A stretch of DNA of 64,000 bases, from positions 31,164-95,163 of the forward strand of contig NZ_NWBU01000010.1 of NCBI RefSeq assembly GCF_003050615.1, read 5' to 3'. Position 1 is the stretch's first letter, and each line of letters opens with the position of its first letter. Both the position numbers and the translations under genes were made by a program. Source of the DNA: Sphingomonas oleivorans. Its GTDB lineage: Bacteria > Pseudomonadota > Alphaproteobacteria > Sphingomonadales > Sphingomonadaceae. Of the stretch, positions 47,848 through 57,601 are shown in pieces. Below the pieces are notes generated by a model that worked only from the letters and a program-made list of their open reading frames with translations, had not been told where the DNA came from and did no database searches.

Positions 47848-48747
47848 ATGGACCCGCTGATCGAATTACGTACGCTGATTGGACGATACTGCGACGGGGA
47901 AGGGATATGCCCTACGGTGGTGCCGCGCCTTTCGCTGATCCGTGCGAGCCAGCCGACCGAGCCGAGGGCGACCGTCTACGAGCCCGCATTGTGCATCGTC
48001 GCGCAAGGCCGAAAGCGGGCGATGCTGGGTGCGACGATATTCGACTATGATCCTGCCAAATATTTGGTGGTCTCGGTCGATCTGCCGATCGTGGGGCAGG
48101 TGGTGGAGGCGAGCGAGGCGGAGCCCTTTCTCTGCTTCAGGCTCGAACTGGACGTTCCGGCGCTCGCAGCGCTGCTGCTGGAAATGCCACGCGACGCCGG
48201 ATCGGGCGATTCGGCCGGGTTGGCGGTGAACGCGATCACGCCCGATCTGCTCGATCCGGTGATCAGGCTGATGCGGCTGCTCGAGCGGCCGGCCGATATT
48301 CCCATCCTGGCGCCGCTCGCCGAGCGCGAGATACTCTATCGCCTGCTGCTGTGCGAGCAGGGCGCGCTGCTGCGCCAGATCGCGCTGGCGGACAGTCGGC
48401 TGTCGCAGATCAATCGGGCGATCGGCTGGATCAAGCGCAACTATGCCGCGCCCTTCCGCATCGAGACGGTGGCGCGGGAGGCGAATATGAGCCCGTCGTC
48501 CCTTCATCATCATTTCAAGGCGGTGACGGCGATGAGCCCGCTGCAATATCAGAAGCAGGTCAGGCTGCAGGAGGCGCGCCGGCTGATTCTGGCCGAGCGT
48601 GCGGATGCGGCCACCGCCGGATTTGCGGTGGGCTATGAAAGCCCGTCGCAGTTCAGCCGCGAATATCGGCGCCTGTTCGGCGCGCCGCCAGTGCGCGATG
48701 CCGCCCGGTTGCGGATGTCGTCGGAGCTGGCCTTTTCGGTCGCCTGA
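47848..48747 (+). CDS. AraC-family transcriptional regulator (AraC_N type)
   Basis: A 299-residue regulator. The N-terminal cupin-like AraC_N domain reads PRLSLIRASQPTEPRATVYEPALCIVAQGRKRAMLG...FDYDPAKYLVVSVDLPIVGQV. The C-terminal double helix-turn-helix has FRIETVAREANMSPSSLHHHFKAVTAMSPLQYQKQVRLQEARRLI and ends with GYESPSQFSREYRRLFGAPP. AraC_N regulators typically sense small molecules and control a divergent oxidoreductase. Here the divergent pair includes an ABM-domain protein. Confidence 0.94.
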   Translation: MDPLIELRTLIGRYCDGEGICPTVVPRLSLIRASQPTEPRATVYEPALCIVAQGRKRAMLGATIFDYDPAKYLVVSVDLPIVGQVVEASEAEPFLCFRLELDVPALAALLLEMPRDAGSGDSAGLAVNAITPDLLDPVIRLMRLLERPADIPILAPLAEREILYRLLLCEQGALLRQIALADSRLSQINRAIGWIKRNYAAPFRIETVAREANMSPSSLHHHFKAVTAMSPLQYQKQVRLQEARRLILAERADAATAGFAVGYESPSQFSREYRRLFGAPPVRDAARLRMSSELAFSVA

Positions 48748-48756
48748 CGAGCAAGC

Positions 48757-48794
48757 AAAGAAAAAGGGCCGCTCCGGTTCGTCCGGAGCGGCCC
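48757..48794 (-). terminator. Rho-independent terminator of gltA
   Basis: A 12-bp perfect stem (GGGCCGCTCCGG and CCGGAGCGGCCC) with a 5-base loop, followed in the minus direction by TTTTTCTTTGC. It lies 23 bases after the gltA stop and 18 bases after the convergent AraC gene. The T-run makes it a strong terminator for gltA. Confidence 0.88.
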
Positions 48795-48817
48795 CTTCAT
48801 CCTGTCCTGGCCGTGGA

Positions 48818-50104
48818 TCAACGCTGATCGACGGGGACGTAATCGCGCTCCGTCGGGCCCGTATAGAGCTGGCGCGGGCGGCCGATCTTCTGCGCGGGGT
48901 CCGCGATCATCTCGTTCCACTGCGCGACCCAGCCGACCGTGCGGGCGAGCGCGAAGAGAACGGTGAACATCGTCGTCGGGAAGCCGATCGCAGAGAGGAT
49001 CACGCCCGAATAGAAGTCCACATTGGGATAGAGCTTCTTGTCGACGAAATAGGGATCGCTGAGCGCGATCTGCTCCAGCTCGCGGGCGACGTCGAAGATC
49101 GGATCGTCGACGCCGAGCTTGTCCAGCACCTCGTTCGCGGTCTTCTGCATCACCTTCGCGCGCGGATCGTAATTCTTATACACGCGGTGGCCGAAGCCCA
49201 TCAGGCGGAACGGATCGTCCTTGTCCTTCGCGCGCGCGATATATTCGGAAATGCGATCGGGCGTGCCGATCTCGCGCAGCATGTTGAGCGCGGCCTCGTT
49301 CGCGCCGCCATGCGCCGGGCCCCACAGGCAGGCGATGCCCGCCGCGATGCAGGCGAAGGGATTGGCGCCCGACGAGCCTGCGAGGCGGACGGTGGAGGTC
49401 GATGCATTCTGCTCATGATCGGCATGGAGGATGAAGATCCGGTCCATCGCGGCTTCGACGACGGGATCGACCACATATTCCTCGGCCGGAACGCCGAACG
49501 TCATCCGCAGGAAGTTGGCGGTGTAGCTCAGATCGTTCTTCGGATAGAGGAAGGGCTGGCCGATCGAATATTTATAGGCCATCGCTGCGATCGTCGGCAT
49601 CTTCGCGATCAGCCGGTGCGAGGCGATCATCCGCTGGTGCGGATCGGTGATGTCCGTCGAATCATGATAGAAAGCGGAAAGCGCGCCGACGACGCCGCAC
49701 AGGATCGCCATCGGATGCGCATCGCGCCGGAAGCCGCGATAGAAGGTCGCGAGCTGCTCATGCACCATAGTGTGGCGCGTGATGGTGTTGTTGAAGCTGT
49801 CCAGCGACTTGCGGTCCGGCAGCTCGCCGTTGAGCAGCAGATAGGCGACTTCCATGAAGTTCGACTGCTCGGCGAGCTGGTCGATCGGATAGCCGCGATG
49901 GAGGAGCACGCCGGCATCGCCGTCGATATAGGTGAGCTTGGATTCGCAGCTCGCCGTCGAGGTGAAACCCGGATCGTAGGTGAACTTGCCCGTCTGGCCG
50001 TAGAGCTTGCGGATATCGATCACGTCTGGTCCGGTGGTGCCGGATAGGACGTCTAGTTCAAGGTCCTTGCCTTCGACCTCGAGTTTGGCGGCTTTGTCCC
50101 CCAT
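48818..50104 (-). CDS. gltA: Citrate synthase (type II)
   Basis: A 428-residue enzyme condensing acetyl-CoA and oxaloacetate to start the TCA cycle. Active-site histidines are in [14 protein letters not shown] and [18 protein letters not shown]; the catalytic Asp lies near the end in [14 protein letters not shown]. The N-terminal ~50 residues ([51 protein letters not shown]) are typical of hexameric Gram-negative type II enzymes, which are usually inhibited by NADH. ATG 50104 starts [13 protein letters not shown]. It follows gltX by 19 bases. Confidence 0.97.
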   Translation of the reverse strand: MGDKAAKLEVEGKDLELDVLSGTTGPDVIDIRKLYGQTGKFTYDPGFTSTASCESKLTYIDGDAGVLLHRGYPIDQLAEQSNFMEVAYLLLNGELPDRKSLDSFNNTITRHTMVHEQLATFYRGFRRDAHPMAILCGVVGALSAFYHDSTDITDPHQRMIASHRLIAKMPTIAAMAYKYSIGQPFLYPKNDLSYTANFLRMTFGVPAEEYVVDPVVEAAMDRIFILHADHEQNASTSTVRLAGSSGANPFACIAAGIACLWGPAHGGANEAALNMLREIGTPDRISEYIARAKDKDDPFRLMGFGHRVYKNYDPRAKVMQKTANEVLDKLGVDDPIFDVARELEQIALSDPYFVDKKLYPNVDFYSGVILSAIGFPTTMFTVLFALARTVGWVAQWNEMIADPAQKIGRPRQLYTGPTERDYVPVDQR

Positions 50105-50123
50105 CCTGTAATCTCCTTCATTA

Positions 50124-51587
50124 TCAAATCGCTGGCTGGCCGATGCGATCGTCCAGCCGTGCCAGGCTCTCCTCCTTGCCGAGGAGCGCCAGCACGTCAA
50201 AAATCCCCGGCGAGGTCGTCCGGCCGGTCAACGCGGCCCGGAGCGGCTGCGCCACCTTGCCCAGGCCGATCCCCGCCGCTTCCGCGACCGGCCGTACCGC
50301 GGCCTCGAGCGCAGGCGCGCTCCAGTCCTCGACGGTCGAAATCGCGCGACGGGCCTGATCCAGCAGCGCGATCGCGGGACCGTCTAGCAGGGTGCGGGCG
50401 CGCTCGTCCATGTCCAGTGGGCGGGTGCGAAACAGAAAGGACGCGCCCTCCGCCAGATCGTGCAGATCCTTGGCTCGCACCTTGAGCAGCGGCATGGCGC
50501 GCTGCAGCAACGCCACGCCCTCATCGCCCAGATCGCGGCCGGCAATGGCGGCGACGACCGGCGCGATCAGCTCGGCCAGCCGGGCATCATCGGCCTCGCG
50601 GATATAATGGCCGTTCAGATTTTCGAGCTTCTTGGTATCGAACCGCGAGGGCGAGCGGCCGACGCCCGCCAGATCGAACCATTCGATCGCCTGATCCCGG
50701 CTGATGATCTCCGCATCGCCATGCCCCCAGCCGAGGCGCAGCAGATAGTTGGAAAGCGCTTCGGGCAGGATGCCGAGCTCGTCGCGATAGGCCTCGACGC
50801 CGAGCGCACCATGCCGCTTGGAAAGCTTTGCCCCGTCGCTGCCGTGGATCAGCGGTACATGCGCGTAGATCGGTTCGGGCCAGCCCATTGCGCGGATGAT
50901 GGCGAGCTGGCGGAAGGCATTGTTGAGATGATCGTCGCCGCGGATCACATGGGTGACGCCCATGTCATGATCGTCGACGACGACGGCGAGCATATAAGTG
51001 GGCGTGCCGTCCGAACGGAGCAGGACCATGTCGTCCAGCTCGGCATTCTTGACCGTCACCTTGCCCTGCACACGATCCTCGATCGTCGTCTCGCCCTCGC
51101 GCGGGGCCTTGAGCCGGATCACATAGGGCGCGCCTTCGGGCGCTTCGGAAGGATCGCGGTCGCGCCAGCGGCCGTCATAGCGCAGCGGCTGCTTGTTGGC
51201 GCGCTGCTCGGCGCGCATCGCCTCCAGCTCCTCGGCGGTGGCATAGCAGCGATAGGCATGGCCGTTCGCGAGCAATTCCTGCGCCACCTCGGCATGGCGC
51301 GCGGCGCGGGCGAACTGATAGACGGCCTCGCCATCCCAATCGAGGCCGAGCCAGCGCATCCCGTCGAGAATCGCCTCGATTGCGGGTTGGGTGGAGCGCA
51401 CCCGATCCGTATCCTCGATGCGCAGCAGGAACTTGCCGCCATGGTGGCGGGCGAACAGCCAGTTGAACAAAGCGGTGCGCGCACCGCCAATATGCAGGAA
51501 CCCCGTGGGGGAGGGGGCGAAACGGGTTACGACGTGCAGGGGCCCGGATTCGGCTTCGGTGCTTGCGCCCACGCGGGCTTTCTCCAA
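50124..51587 (-). CDS. gltX: Glutamyl-tRNA synthetase
   Basis: A 487-residue class I synthetase that charges tRNA-Glu. The HIGH-type motif is [24 protein letters not shown] and the KMSKS-type motif is [13 protein letters not shown]. The zinc-binding cysteines of the E. coli type are not present; only AYRCYAT remains. [32 protein letters not shown] is strongly conserved. The start is uncertain: the N-terminal ~16 residues before [11 protein letters not shown] are not conserved, so the true start may lie further in. Divergent from comEC with an 11-base gap. Confidence 0.96.
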   Translation of the reverse strand: MEKARVGASTEAESGPLHVVTRFAPSPTGFLHIGGARTALFNWLFARHHGGKFLLRIEDTDRVRSTQPAIEAILDGMRWLGLDWDGEAVYQFARAARHAEVAQELLANGHAYRCYATAEELEAMRAEQRANKQPLRYDGRWRDRDPSEAPEGAPYVIRLKAPREGETTIEDRVQGKVTVKNAELDDMVLLRSDGTPTYMLAVVVDDHDMGVTHVIRGDDHLNNAFRQLAIIRAMGWPEPIYAHVPLIHGSDGAKLSKRHGALGVEAYRDELGILPEALSNYLLRLGWGHGDAEIISRDQAIEWFDLAGVGRSPSRFDTKKLENLNGHYIREADDARLAELIAPVVAAIAGRDLGDEGVALLQRAMPLLKVRAKDLHDLAEGASFLFRTRPLDMDERARTLLDGPAIALLDQARRAISTVEDWSAPALEAAVRPVAEAAGIGLGKVAQPLRAALTGRTTSPGIFDVLALLGKEESLARLDDRIGQPAI

Positions 51588-51598
51588 GATCGGCGGCG

Positions 51599-53755
51599 AT
51601 GGCCAGTGAATATCGCAGCGGCCCTAGCATAGCGTTCCGGCGGCTTCAAAGGGGCGGCTGGCCGGATGCGGCCAGCTTGCGCGCATGGGCGGGCGAGGCG
51701 ATCGAGACATGGCTGGAGGCGGAGCGGGATCAGCTTGCCCTGTGGCTGCCCGTGGGGCTGGGCCTCGGCATCGCTGCCTGGTTCATTCTTCCCGACGCGG
51801 CAGGCTGGCTGGCCTTCCTGCTCGTGGCGGCGGGAATTTCGGGACTCGGCTTCGTTCTGGCGCGGGGCGGGCGGCTGGGCCACGCGACCGGCCTGTTCGC
51901 GCTGGCGGCGGCGATCGGTTGCGCGATCGTCTGGGGGCGGGCGGAGCATGTCGCCGCGCCGAGGCTTGAACGGCCACTGGTCGTGACCTTCTCCGCGACG
52001 GTCGAGGCGCTTCAGCCGAGCCCCGCGCGGGATGTGGTCCGGCTGACGCTCCTGCCCGACGCGGCTGCCGGCCTGCCACCGCGCATTCGCGTCAATGCGG
52101 GCCTTGGCGACGTGCCGGCGGGCCTCGGCGCCGGCGCACGCCTGTCGCTCCGGGCGAGGCTTATGCCACCGCCTCCGGCGGCGGTGCCAGGCGCCTATGA
52201 TTTCGCGCGGACCGCCTGGTTCCAGGGACTCGGCGCGACTGGACGGACATTGGGACCGGTCACGCTGGCGGCGCCGGCGGGCCGGGCCGGCTGGAGCGCC
52301 TGGCTGGCCGATCTGCGCATGCGGCTGTCCGCGCATATTCGTGAGCAGGCAGGCGGCGCGGAGGGCGGAATCGCCGCCGCCTTCGTGACGGGCGATCAGG
52401 GGGCGATCGCGGAGGAGGATGCCGAAGCGATGCGCCGTTCGGGCCTCGCCCATCTGCTATCGATCAGCGGCCTGCATGTCACCGCGGTGATCGCGGCGAC
52501 CATGTTCGTGCTGATGCGGCTGCTGGCCTTGAGCCCGCGCCTCGCGCTCGGTGCGCCGCTGCTGACGATCGCGGCAGCGGGGGGCGCACTGATGGGCATC
52601 GGCTATACGCTCATCGCCGGTGCCGAGGTGCCGACGATCCGATCCTGCATCGCAGCGCTGCTGGTGCTCGCCGGCATGGCGATGGGGCGCGAGGCGATCA
52701 CGCTCCGGCTGGTCGCGACGGGCGCGCTCATCCTGCTGCTCGCCCGGCCCGAAGCGCTGGCCGGCCCCAGCTTCCAGCTCAGCTTCGCCGCCGTCACGGC
52801 GATCGTCGCGCTGCATGAGCATCCGGGGCTCCGTGCCTTTCTCGCGCGGCGGGAGGAGGGATGGGGCGGGCGGATCGGCCGATCGTTCCTGTCGCTGATG
52901 CTGACGGGCATCGTCGTGGAAGCGGCGCTGGCGCCGATTGCCTTGTTCCATTTCCACCGCGCGGGGCTCTATGGCGCATTCGCCAATATCATCGCGATCC
53001 CGCTCACCACCTTCATCCTGATGCCGCTGGAGGCGGGCGCATTGCTGCTCGATGCAGTCGGATTGGGCGCGCCCTTATGGTGGCTCACGGCCAAGTCGCT
53101 GGCGCTGCTGCTATGGCTCGCGCACCATGTGGCGGATGCGCCGGGCGCGGTCGCGGCATTGCCCTCCATGCCTTATGGTGCCTTCGCGCTGATGGTGACG
53201 GGCGGGCTGTGGCTTGCTTTGTGGCGCACGCGCATGCGCCGGATCGGCCTGCTGCCCGTGGCGCTCGGTATGCTATGGGCGCTGTTGACGCCGCCGCCCG
53301 ATATTCTCGTCACCGGCGATGGCCGCCATCTCGCCTTGCGATCCGGGGAGGGCAGGCTCGCCCTGCTGCGGCCCCGCGCGGGCGATTATGTGCGCGACCT
53401 GCTCGGCGAGTCCGCTGGCGTCGAGGAGGAAGCGCTGGCGCTCGACGGGGCGCCGGATGCGCGCTGCGGCCCCGATCTGTGCGCGGTCGATATTTTTCGG
53501 GACGGACGGCGCTGGCGCCTGCTCGCGACGCGCAGCTCCTATCTGGTCGATATTGGGGCGATGAACCGCGCCTGCGCGGCCGCCGACATCGTCGTCAGCG
53601 ACCGGCGCCTGCCGCGCGGCTGCCGGCCCCGCTGGCTGAAGGCGGACCGGCCTTTTCTGGCTAGGACTGGCGGGCTGGCCATCAATCTGACGAGCGGGCA
53701 GGTCCGGACTGCTGCCGGGACAATCGGCCGGCATCCGTGGCGCTGGACTGATTAA
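51599..53755 (+). CDS. comEC: ComEC/Rec2-family DNA-uptake channel protein
   Basis: A 718-residue inner-membrane protein of the natural-transformation channel family. The N-terminal part has hydrophobic helices and an OB-like soluble segment ([27 protein letters not shown]). The Competence domain follows with [55 protein letters not shown] and [19 protein letters not shown]. The C-terminal ~150 residues are not a full metallo-beta-lactamase-like nuclease; the usual HxHxDH motif is absent. Such short ComEC proteins seem common in alphaproteobacteria. Whether the cell takes up DNA is unknown. Confidence 0.9.
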   Translation: MASEYRSGPSIAFRRLQRGGWPDAASLRAWAGEAIETWLEAERDQLALWLPVGLGLGIAAWFILPDAAGWLAFLLVAAGISGLGFVLARGGRLGHATGLFALAAAIGCAIVWGRAEHVAAPRLERPLVVTFSATVEALQPSPARDVVRLTLLPDAAAGLPPRIRVNAGLGDVPAGLGAGARLSLRARLMPPPPAAVPGAYDFARTAWFQGLGATGRTLGPVTLAAPAGRAGWSAWLADLRMRLSAHIREQAGGAEGGIAAAFVTGDQGAIAEEDAEAMRRSGLAHLLSISGLHVTAVIAATMFVLMRLLALSPRLALGAPLLTIAAAGGALMGIGYTLIAGAEVPTIRSCIAALLVLAGMAMGREAITLRLVATGALILLLARPEALAGPSFQLSFAAVTAIVALHEHPGLRAFLARREEGWGGRIGRSFLSLMLTGIVVEAALAPIALFHFHRAGLYGAFANIIAIPLTTFILMPLEAGALLLDAVGLGAPLWWLTAKSLALLLWLAHHVADAPGAVAALPSMPYGAFALMVTGGLWLALWRTRMRRIGLLPVALGMLWALLTPPPDILVTGDGRHLALRSGEGRLALLRPRAGDYVRDLLGESAGVEEEALALDGAPDARCGPDLCAVDIFRDGRRWRLLATRSSYLVDIGAMNRACAAADIVVSDRRLPRGCRPRWLKADRPFLARTGGLAINLTSGQVRTAAGTIGRHPWRWTD

Positions 53756-53864
53756 ACCACCCTACTCAGGGTGAGCGCTGCCGGGCGAAAGATCCTGAAT
53801 TCCCTCTCTTCCGGAGAGTCGATCGCCGGCTGCTGCCACGGAGACCGCAAGCAGCTCCGCATAT

Positions 53865-54530
53865 TCAATATCGCCGGAGCAACCCCGCGAGGCGGCCCTG
53901 GATGCGGACCTGATCGGGCGCGTAGCGCTGCGGATCATAGAGGCGGTTGGCCGGATCGAGACGGACCATCGATCCTTCGCGCCGGAAATATTTGAGCGTC
54001 GCCTCATGATCCTCGATCAGCGCGACGACGATTTCGCCCTCGCGCGCCATGTCGGTGCGGCGGATCAGCGCATAGTCGCCGTCGAGAATGCCGGCCTCGA
54101 CCATCGAGTCGCCCGCCACCTCCAGCGCATAATGTTCGCCCGGCCCGAGCAATGCTGCGGGCACGGAAAGCGAGCTCTGCCCCTCCAGCGCCTCGATCGG
54201 CACGCCCGCCGCGATCCGGCCGTGCAGCGGCAGTTCCATCACGTCATTGGCGGCGACGAGCAGCGGGCGCTCGATCGGCTTCACCGCTTCGGCCTTGGCG
54301 GAGGCCTGCTTCATCGTTTCGGGCATGCGCAATATTTCGAGCGCGCGCGCACGGTTGGGCAGGCGGCGGATGAAATTGCGTTCCTCCAGCGCGCTGATCA
54401 GCCGGTGCACGCCGGACTTGGATTTCAGGTCGAGCGCGTCCTTCATTTCCTCGAAGGAAGGGGAGACGCCCGTCTCGCCCAGCCGTTCGTGGATGAAGCA
54501 GAGCAGCTCATGTTGCTTGCGCGTCAGCAT
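53865..54530 (-). CDS. lexA: LexA repressor
   Basis: A 221-residue SOS repressor. The N-terminal winged helix ([65 protein letters not shown]) is of the alphaproteobacterial kind. The cleavage site is Ala-Gly in [13 protein letters not shown], and the catalytic Ser is in [11 protein letters not shown] and Lys in [11 protein letters not shown] chose ATG 54530 (MLTRKQ) rather than 54545, because an SOS box lies at 54547-54561 and a start at 54545 would leave no room for transcription and ribosome sites. Confidence 0.96.
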   Translation of the reverse strand: MLTRKQHELLCFIHERLGETGVSPSFEEMKDALDLKSKSGVHRLISALEERNFIRRLPNRARALEILRMPETMKQASAKAEAVKPIERPLLVAANDVMELPLHGRIAAGVPIEALEGQSSLSVPAALLGPGEHYALEVAGDSMVEAGILDGDYALIRRTDMAREGEIVVALIEDHEATLKYFRREGSMVRLDPANRLYDPQRYAPDQVRIQGRLAGLLRRY

Positions 54531-54546
54531 GGCAATTTCCATCAAG

Positions 54547-54561
54547 GAACGAACGGAGAAC
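54547..54561 (-). promoter_or_regulatory. SOS box (LexA operator)
   Basis: On the minus strand GTTC, seven bases, GTTC: an exact match to the alphaproteobacterial LexA site GTTC-N7-GTTC. It lies 17 bases upstream of the lexA start, so LexA should repress its own gene. Confidence 0.85.
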
Positions 54562-54585
54562 GTGTAGGCAACACCGAATCGGCTG

Positions 54586-55773
54586 TCAAGCGAGCGCGAT
54601 GGTTTCCACCATGTTTCCCGCCGGAAGGGCGGGGGATTGCGGCGGACGGACGATCAGCAGTTCCGCACTTGCCAGCGCGAGCAGCGCCGCGCTGTCCTGC
54701 TCGTCCAGCGGCAGGGCACCTTCGGCCGTGCGGCGGGCGCGCAGATATTCCGCACGCATGGCCGTGGCTGGAACCGGCCGGGCGAGCGGCATGGATCGGC
54801 TGGAAGGAAGCGGCGCCGGATCGCCCGCCATATGCGCCACCAGCGGCAGCAGGAACAGGCGTGCGGTAACGAAGGCGGAAACCGGATTGCCCGGCAGGCC
54901 GACGATCGCCGCCCTGCCCAGCCGCCCCGCCATCAGCGGCTTGCCCGGCTTCATCGCGACACGCCAGAAATCGAGCGAAGCGCCGGCCGCCTGCAATGCG
55001 GGCCGCACCAGATCATGCTCGCCGACCGATGCGCCGCCGGTAGTGACGACGATGTCCGCCGCTTCGGCTGCCGCAGCGAAGGCGCGGGTGAGCGCGGCGA
55101 GATCGTCCGGAACGATGCCGCGATCGTCGATCGCGACCGGCAGCCGGCCGAGCAGCGCGGCGAGCATCGCGCCGTTGGAGGCGGGCAGGCGGACGCCTTC
55201 TGCCGGAGCGCCGGGCGGAACCAGCTCGTCACCGGTGGAGATGAGCGCGATCCGCAGCCGGCGGCGGACGGGGAGCATGCCATGGCCACCGATCGCGGCG
55301 AGCGCGATGCGGGCGGGAGTGAGCGGATCGCCCTTGCCGATCAGCGTCCTGCCTGCCGCGAAATCCGATCCGGCGCGCCGGACATGCGCGCCGGTGCGCG
55401 GCGGGCCTTCGCCCGAAAGGCGGAGCAGATCGCCGTCGCGCGCGGCTTCCTCCTGGACGAGGATGGTGTCGGCACCCTCGGGCAGGGGAGCGCCGGTGAA
55501 GATGCGCGCGGCCTCGCCGGGGGCGAGCTGGCAGCCGAGGCCGGCGCCGGCGGCGCTTTCGCCCACCACCCGCCAGGGACCGGGCAGCTCGGCGAAGCGT
55601 ATGGCATAGCCATCCATCGCGGAAAGATCGGCGGCGGGTTGGGTGCGGCGCGCGAGCACATCCGCGGCAGCCCAGCGGCCAGCGGCCTCAACCAGCGGGA
55701 CGGACTCGATCTCGGGTTCGCCGCCGAGCGCGAGGATGCGGGCCTGCGCCTCGGCGACGGAGAGCAGGCTCAA
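54586..55773 (-). CDS. moeA: Molybdopterin molybdotransferase
   Basis: A 395-residue enzyme inserting molybdate into adenylated molybdopterin. Motifs include [59 protein letters not shown] and [12 protein letters not shown]...[12 protein letters not shown]. The start is probably TTG 55773 ([13 protein letters not shown]), which overlaps the moaC stop (TTGA); no ATG or GTG is available nearby. It forms a molybdenum cofactor pair with moaC, downstream of trpC. Confidence 0.93.
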   Translation of the reverse strand: MSLLSVAEAQARILALGGEPEIESVPLVEAAGRWAAADVLARRTQPAADLSAMDGYAIRFAELPGPWRVVGESAAGAGLGCQLAPGEAARIFTGAPLPEGADTILVQEEAARDGDLLRLSGEGPPRTGAHVRRAGSDFAAGRTLIGKGDPLTPARIALAAIGGHGMLPVRRRLRIALISTGDELVPPGAPAEGVRLPASNGAMLAALLGRLPVAIDDRGIVPDDLAALTRAFAAAAEAADIVVTTGGASVGEHDLVRPALQAAGASLDFWRVAMKPGKPLMAGRLGRAAIVGLPGNPVSAFVTARLFLLPLVAHMAGDPAPLPSSRSMPLARPVPATAMRAEYLRARRTAEGALPLDEQDSAALLALASAELLIVRPPQSPALPAGNMVETIALA

Positions 55774-56243
55774 CTGGCGCTCCAGTCGCCCGATCGGCCG
55801 CCCGTCTTGGCGAGCAGGCGGATGCCTTCGATCCGCATGGCGCGATCGAGCGCCTTGGCCATATCGTAGATGGTGAGGAGCGCGACCGAGACGGCGGTAA
55901 GCGCCTCCATCTCGATGCCGGTCGAGTAGCTCGTTACCACCTGTGCGGTGCATCGGATGCCATCCGATTCGAACAGCAGGTCGAGCGAAACCGCTGAAAT
56001 CGGAAGGGGATGGCAGAGCGGGATGAGATCCGCCGTCTTTTTCGCGGCCATGATGCCGGCGACGCGGGCGACAGCGAGCACATCGCCCTTCTTGACGCTG
56101 CCGGCGCGGATCGCGTCGAGCGCTTCGGCCGACATGTGGATGCGGCCCTCGGCGGTGGCGGTGCGCTGCGTGACCGCCTTGGCCGAGACATCGACCATCC
56201 GGGCCGATCCCTCCTCGTCGAGATGGGTGAGCCCGCCGCTCAT
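55770..56243 (-). CDS. moaC: Cyclic pyranopterin monophosphate synthase
   Basis: A 157-residue enzyme that, together with MoaA, makes the first molybdopterin intermediate from [56 protein letters not shown] and [25 protein letters not shown] are fully typical, including the active-site Lys and His. Its start overlaps the trpC stop by 4 bases and its stop overlaps moeA. Confidence 0.97.
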   Translation of the reverse strand: MSGGLTHLDEEGSARMVDVSAKAVTQRTATAEGRIHMSAEALDAIRAGSVKKGDVLAVARVAGIMAAKKTADLIPLCHPLPISAVSLDLLFESDGIRCTAQVVTSYSTGIEMEALTAVSVALLTIYDMAKALDRAMRIEGIRLLAKTGGRSGDWSAS

Positions 56244-57034
56244 GCGCCGGTCAGCAGCCTGCGGGTGGCGGATTCCACGTCCGGCTGGCGCATCAGCGAT
56301 TCGCCGACGAGGAAGCAGCGCACGCCATGTTCGGCCATTGCATCGAGATCGGCCTTCGAGCCAAGGCCGCTTTCGGCAACGAAGGTGCAGCCCGGAGGCG
56401 CGCGATCGGCAAGTTCATAGGTCCGCGCGAAATCGACCGTGAAATTCCGGAGATCGCGATTATTCACCCCGATCAGCCGCGATTTGAGGCGCAGTGCCCG
56501 ATCGAATTCAGCGCCGTCATGCACCTCGACCAGCACGTCCATGCCATGATCGATCGCGGCACCCTCTATCTCGGCCATCAGAATATCGTCGAGCGCCGCG
56601 ACGATGATGAGGATAGCATCCGCGCCGAGCGCGCGCGCTTCGGCCACCTGCCAGGGATCGACCATGAAGTCCTTGCGCAGACAGGGCAGCGATACGGCTG
56701 CGCGGGCAGCGGAAAGATAGTGGTCGTCGCCCTGGAAATAGGGAATGTCGGTCAGCACGGAGAGGCAGGCGGCGCCGGCGGCTTCATAGGCGCGGGCATG
56801 GGCCGGCGGATCGAAATCGGCGCGGATCAGCCCCTTGGAAGGCGATGCTTTCTTGATTTCGGCGATCAGCCCATAGCCGCCGGCCGCGACCTTCGCGTCC
56901 AGCGCGGCGCGGAAGCCGCGCGGCGGTGTCTGCCCGGCAGCGAGCGCCTCCAGCGCGGCGAAGCTATGTTCGGCCTTGCGGGCAGCGACATGGGCGCGTT
57001 TCGCGTCGCAGATTTCGGTCAGCTTGTTGGTCAT
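56240..57034 (-). CDS. trpC: Indole-3-glycerol phosphate synthase
   Basis: A 264-residue TIM-barrel enzyme of tryptophan synthesis. [41 protein letters not shown] contains the catalytic lysine. [26 protein letters not shown] and [13 protein letters not shown]...[14 protein letters not shown] complete the pattern. ATG 57034 gives [20 protein letters not shown], the usual start. It is the first visible gene of the leftward unit trpC-moaC-moeA. Confidence 0.97.
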   Translation of the reverse strand: MTNKLTEICDAKRAHVAARKAEHSFAALEALAAGQTPPRGFRAALDAKVAAGGYGLIAEIKKASPSKGLIRADFDPPAHARAYEAAGAACLSVLTDIPYFQGDDHYLSAARAAVSLPCLRKDFMVDPWQVAEARALGADAILIIVAALDDILMAEIEGAAIDHGMDVLVEVHDGAEFDRALRLKSRLIGVNNRDLRNFTVDFARTYELADRAPPGCTFVAESGLGSKADLDAMAEHGVRCFLVGESLMRQPDVESATRRLLTGA

Positions 57035-57406
57035 GGTGGCGCACCCCTACCGCCATTCACGCCAAAGCTGGACTCTCTTTTATTATATGCTGCCGCCCGG
57101 CGGCGCGCTTACCGAAGCCGCCAGCGTCGCGCGGCCTTGGTATAGGGCTCGGACGGGGCGGCGGAGGCTACCACGGCGGTGAAGATCGCGGCGACCGTCC
57201 GTACACGGCGCAGCATCCTCACAGCCTGACACTCCCGCCGGCCACGAATGACGGACCCGGGATCGACGAACCCGGCAACAGTGATTTGACCATATTTCCC
57301 CCGATTCCGCCGCAGGATTAGCCATGGGACATTACGGATCTGCGGCGATCCTGTTTCATCGAAATGAAAGAGGATGAGCATAGAAGGGCTTAAGCAGAAC
57401 CGTGCG

Positions 57407-57439
57407 AAAACGGTGACAAAACGGTTACGGTAATATTAC
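57407..57439. promoter_or_regulatory. Three tandem 11-bp repeats, PhoB-like spacing
   Basis: AAAACGGTGAC, AAAACGGTTAC and GGTAATATTAC follow without gaps. The first two differ at one base. On the minus strand each contains GTCAC or GTAAC, close to the Pho-box half-site TGTCAC, and the 11-base period is that of PhoB-type sites. Orientation is opposite to the downstream gene. Role inferred. Confidence 0.4.
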
Positions 57440-57488
57440 GGGTCGCGGTATTTTGCCCGAGAAACGGCAGTTCGGGAATCTTTACTGA

Positions 57489-57506
57489 ATGTAACATTTC
57501 TATCAT
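57489..57506 (+). promoter_or_regulatory. Candidate Pho box
   Basis: ATGTAAC-ATTT-CTATCAT resembles the PhoB consensus of two 7-base half-sites (CTGTCAT-like) separated by four A/T bases; the second half differs from it at one base. It lies 96 bases upstream of the lipoprotein start, in the right orientation. Inference. Confidence 0.35.
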
Positions 57507-57601
57507 CAACCAGATCTACTTGCGGCCCCGTGACAGAGGGCATCGGGATATGTCCGGTTCGCACCGGCACCTGGTGTCACGAAAAAAAAGGGGCAGATTT
57601 C

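Larger units (their letters stand above)
57035..57601. other. Long regulatory region upstream of the Pro-Thr lipoprotein gene
   Basis: These 567 bases carry no gene I can support. The left part must hold the trpC promoter. The right part is unusually AT-rich and holds three 11-bp direct repeats (57407-57439), a PhoB-box-like element (57489-57506), and a 5' leader of about 90 bases before the lipoprotein start. Confidence 0.5.
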
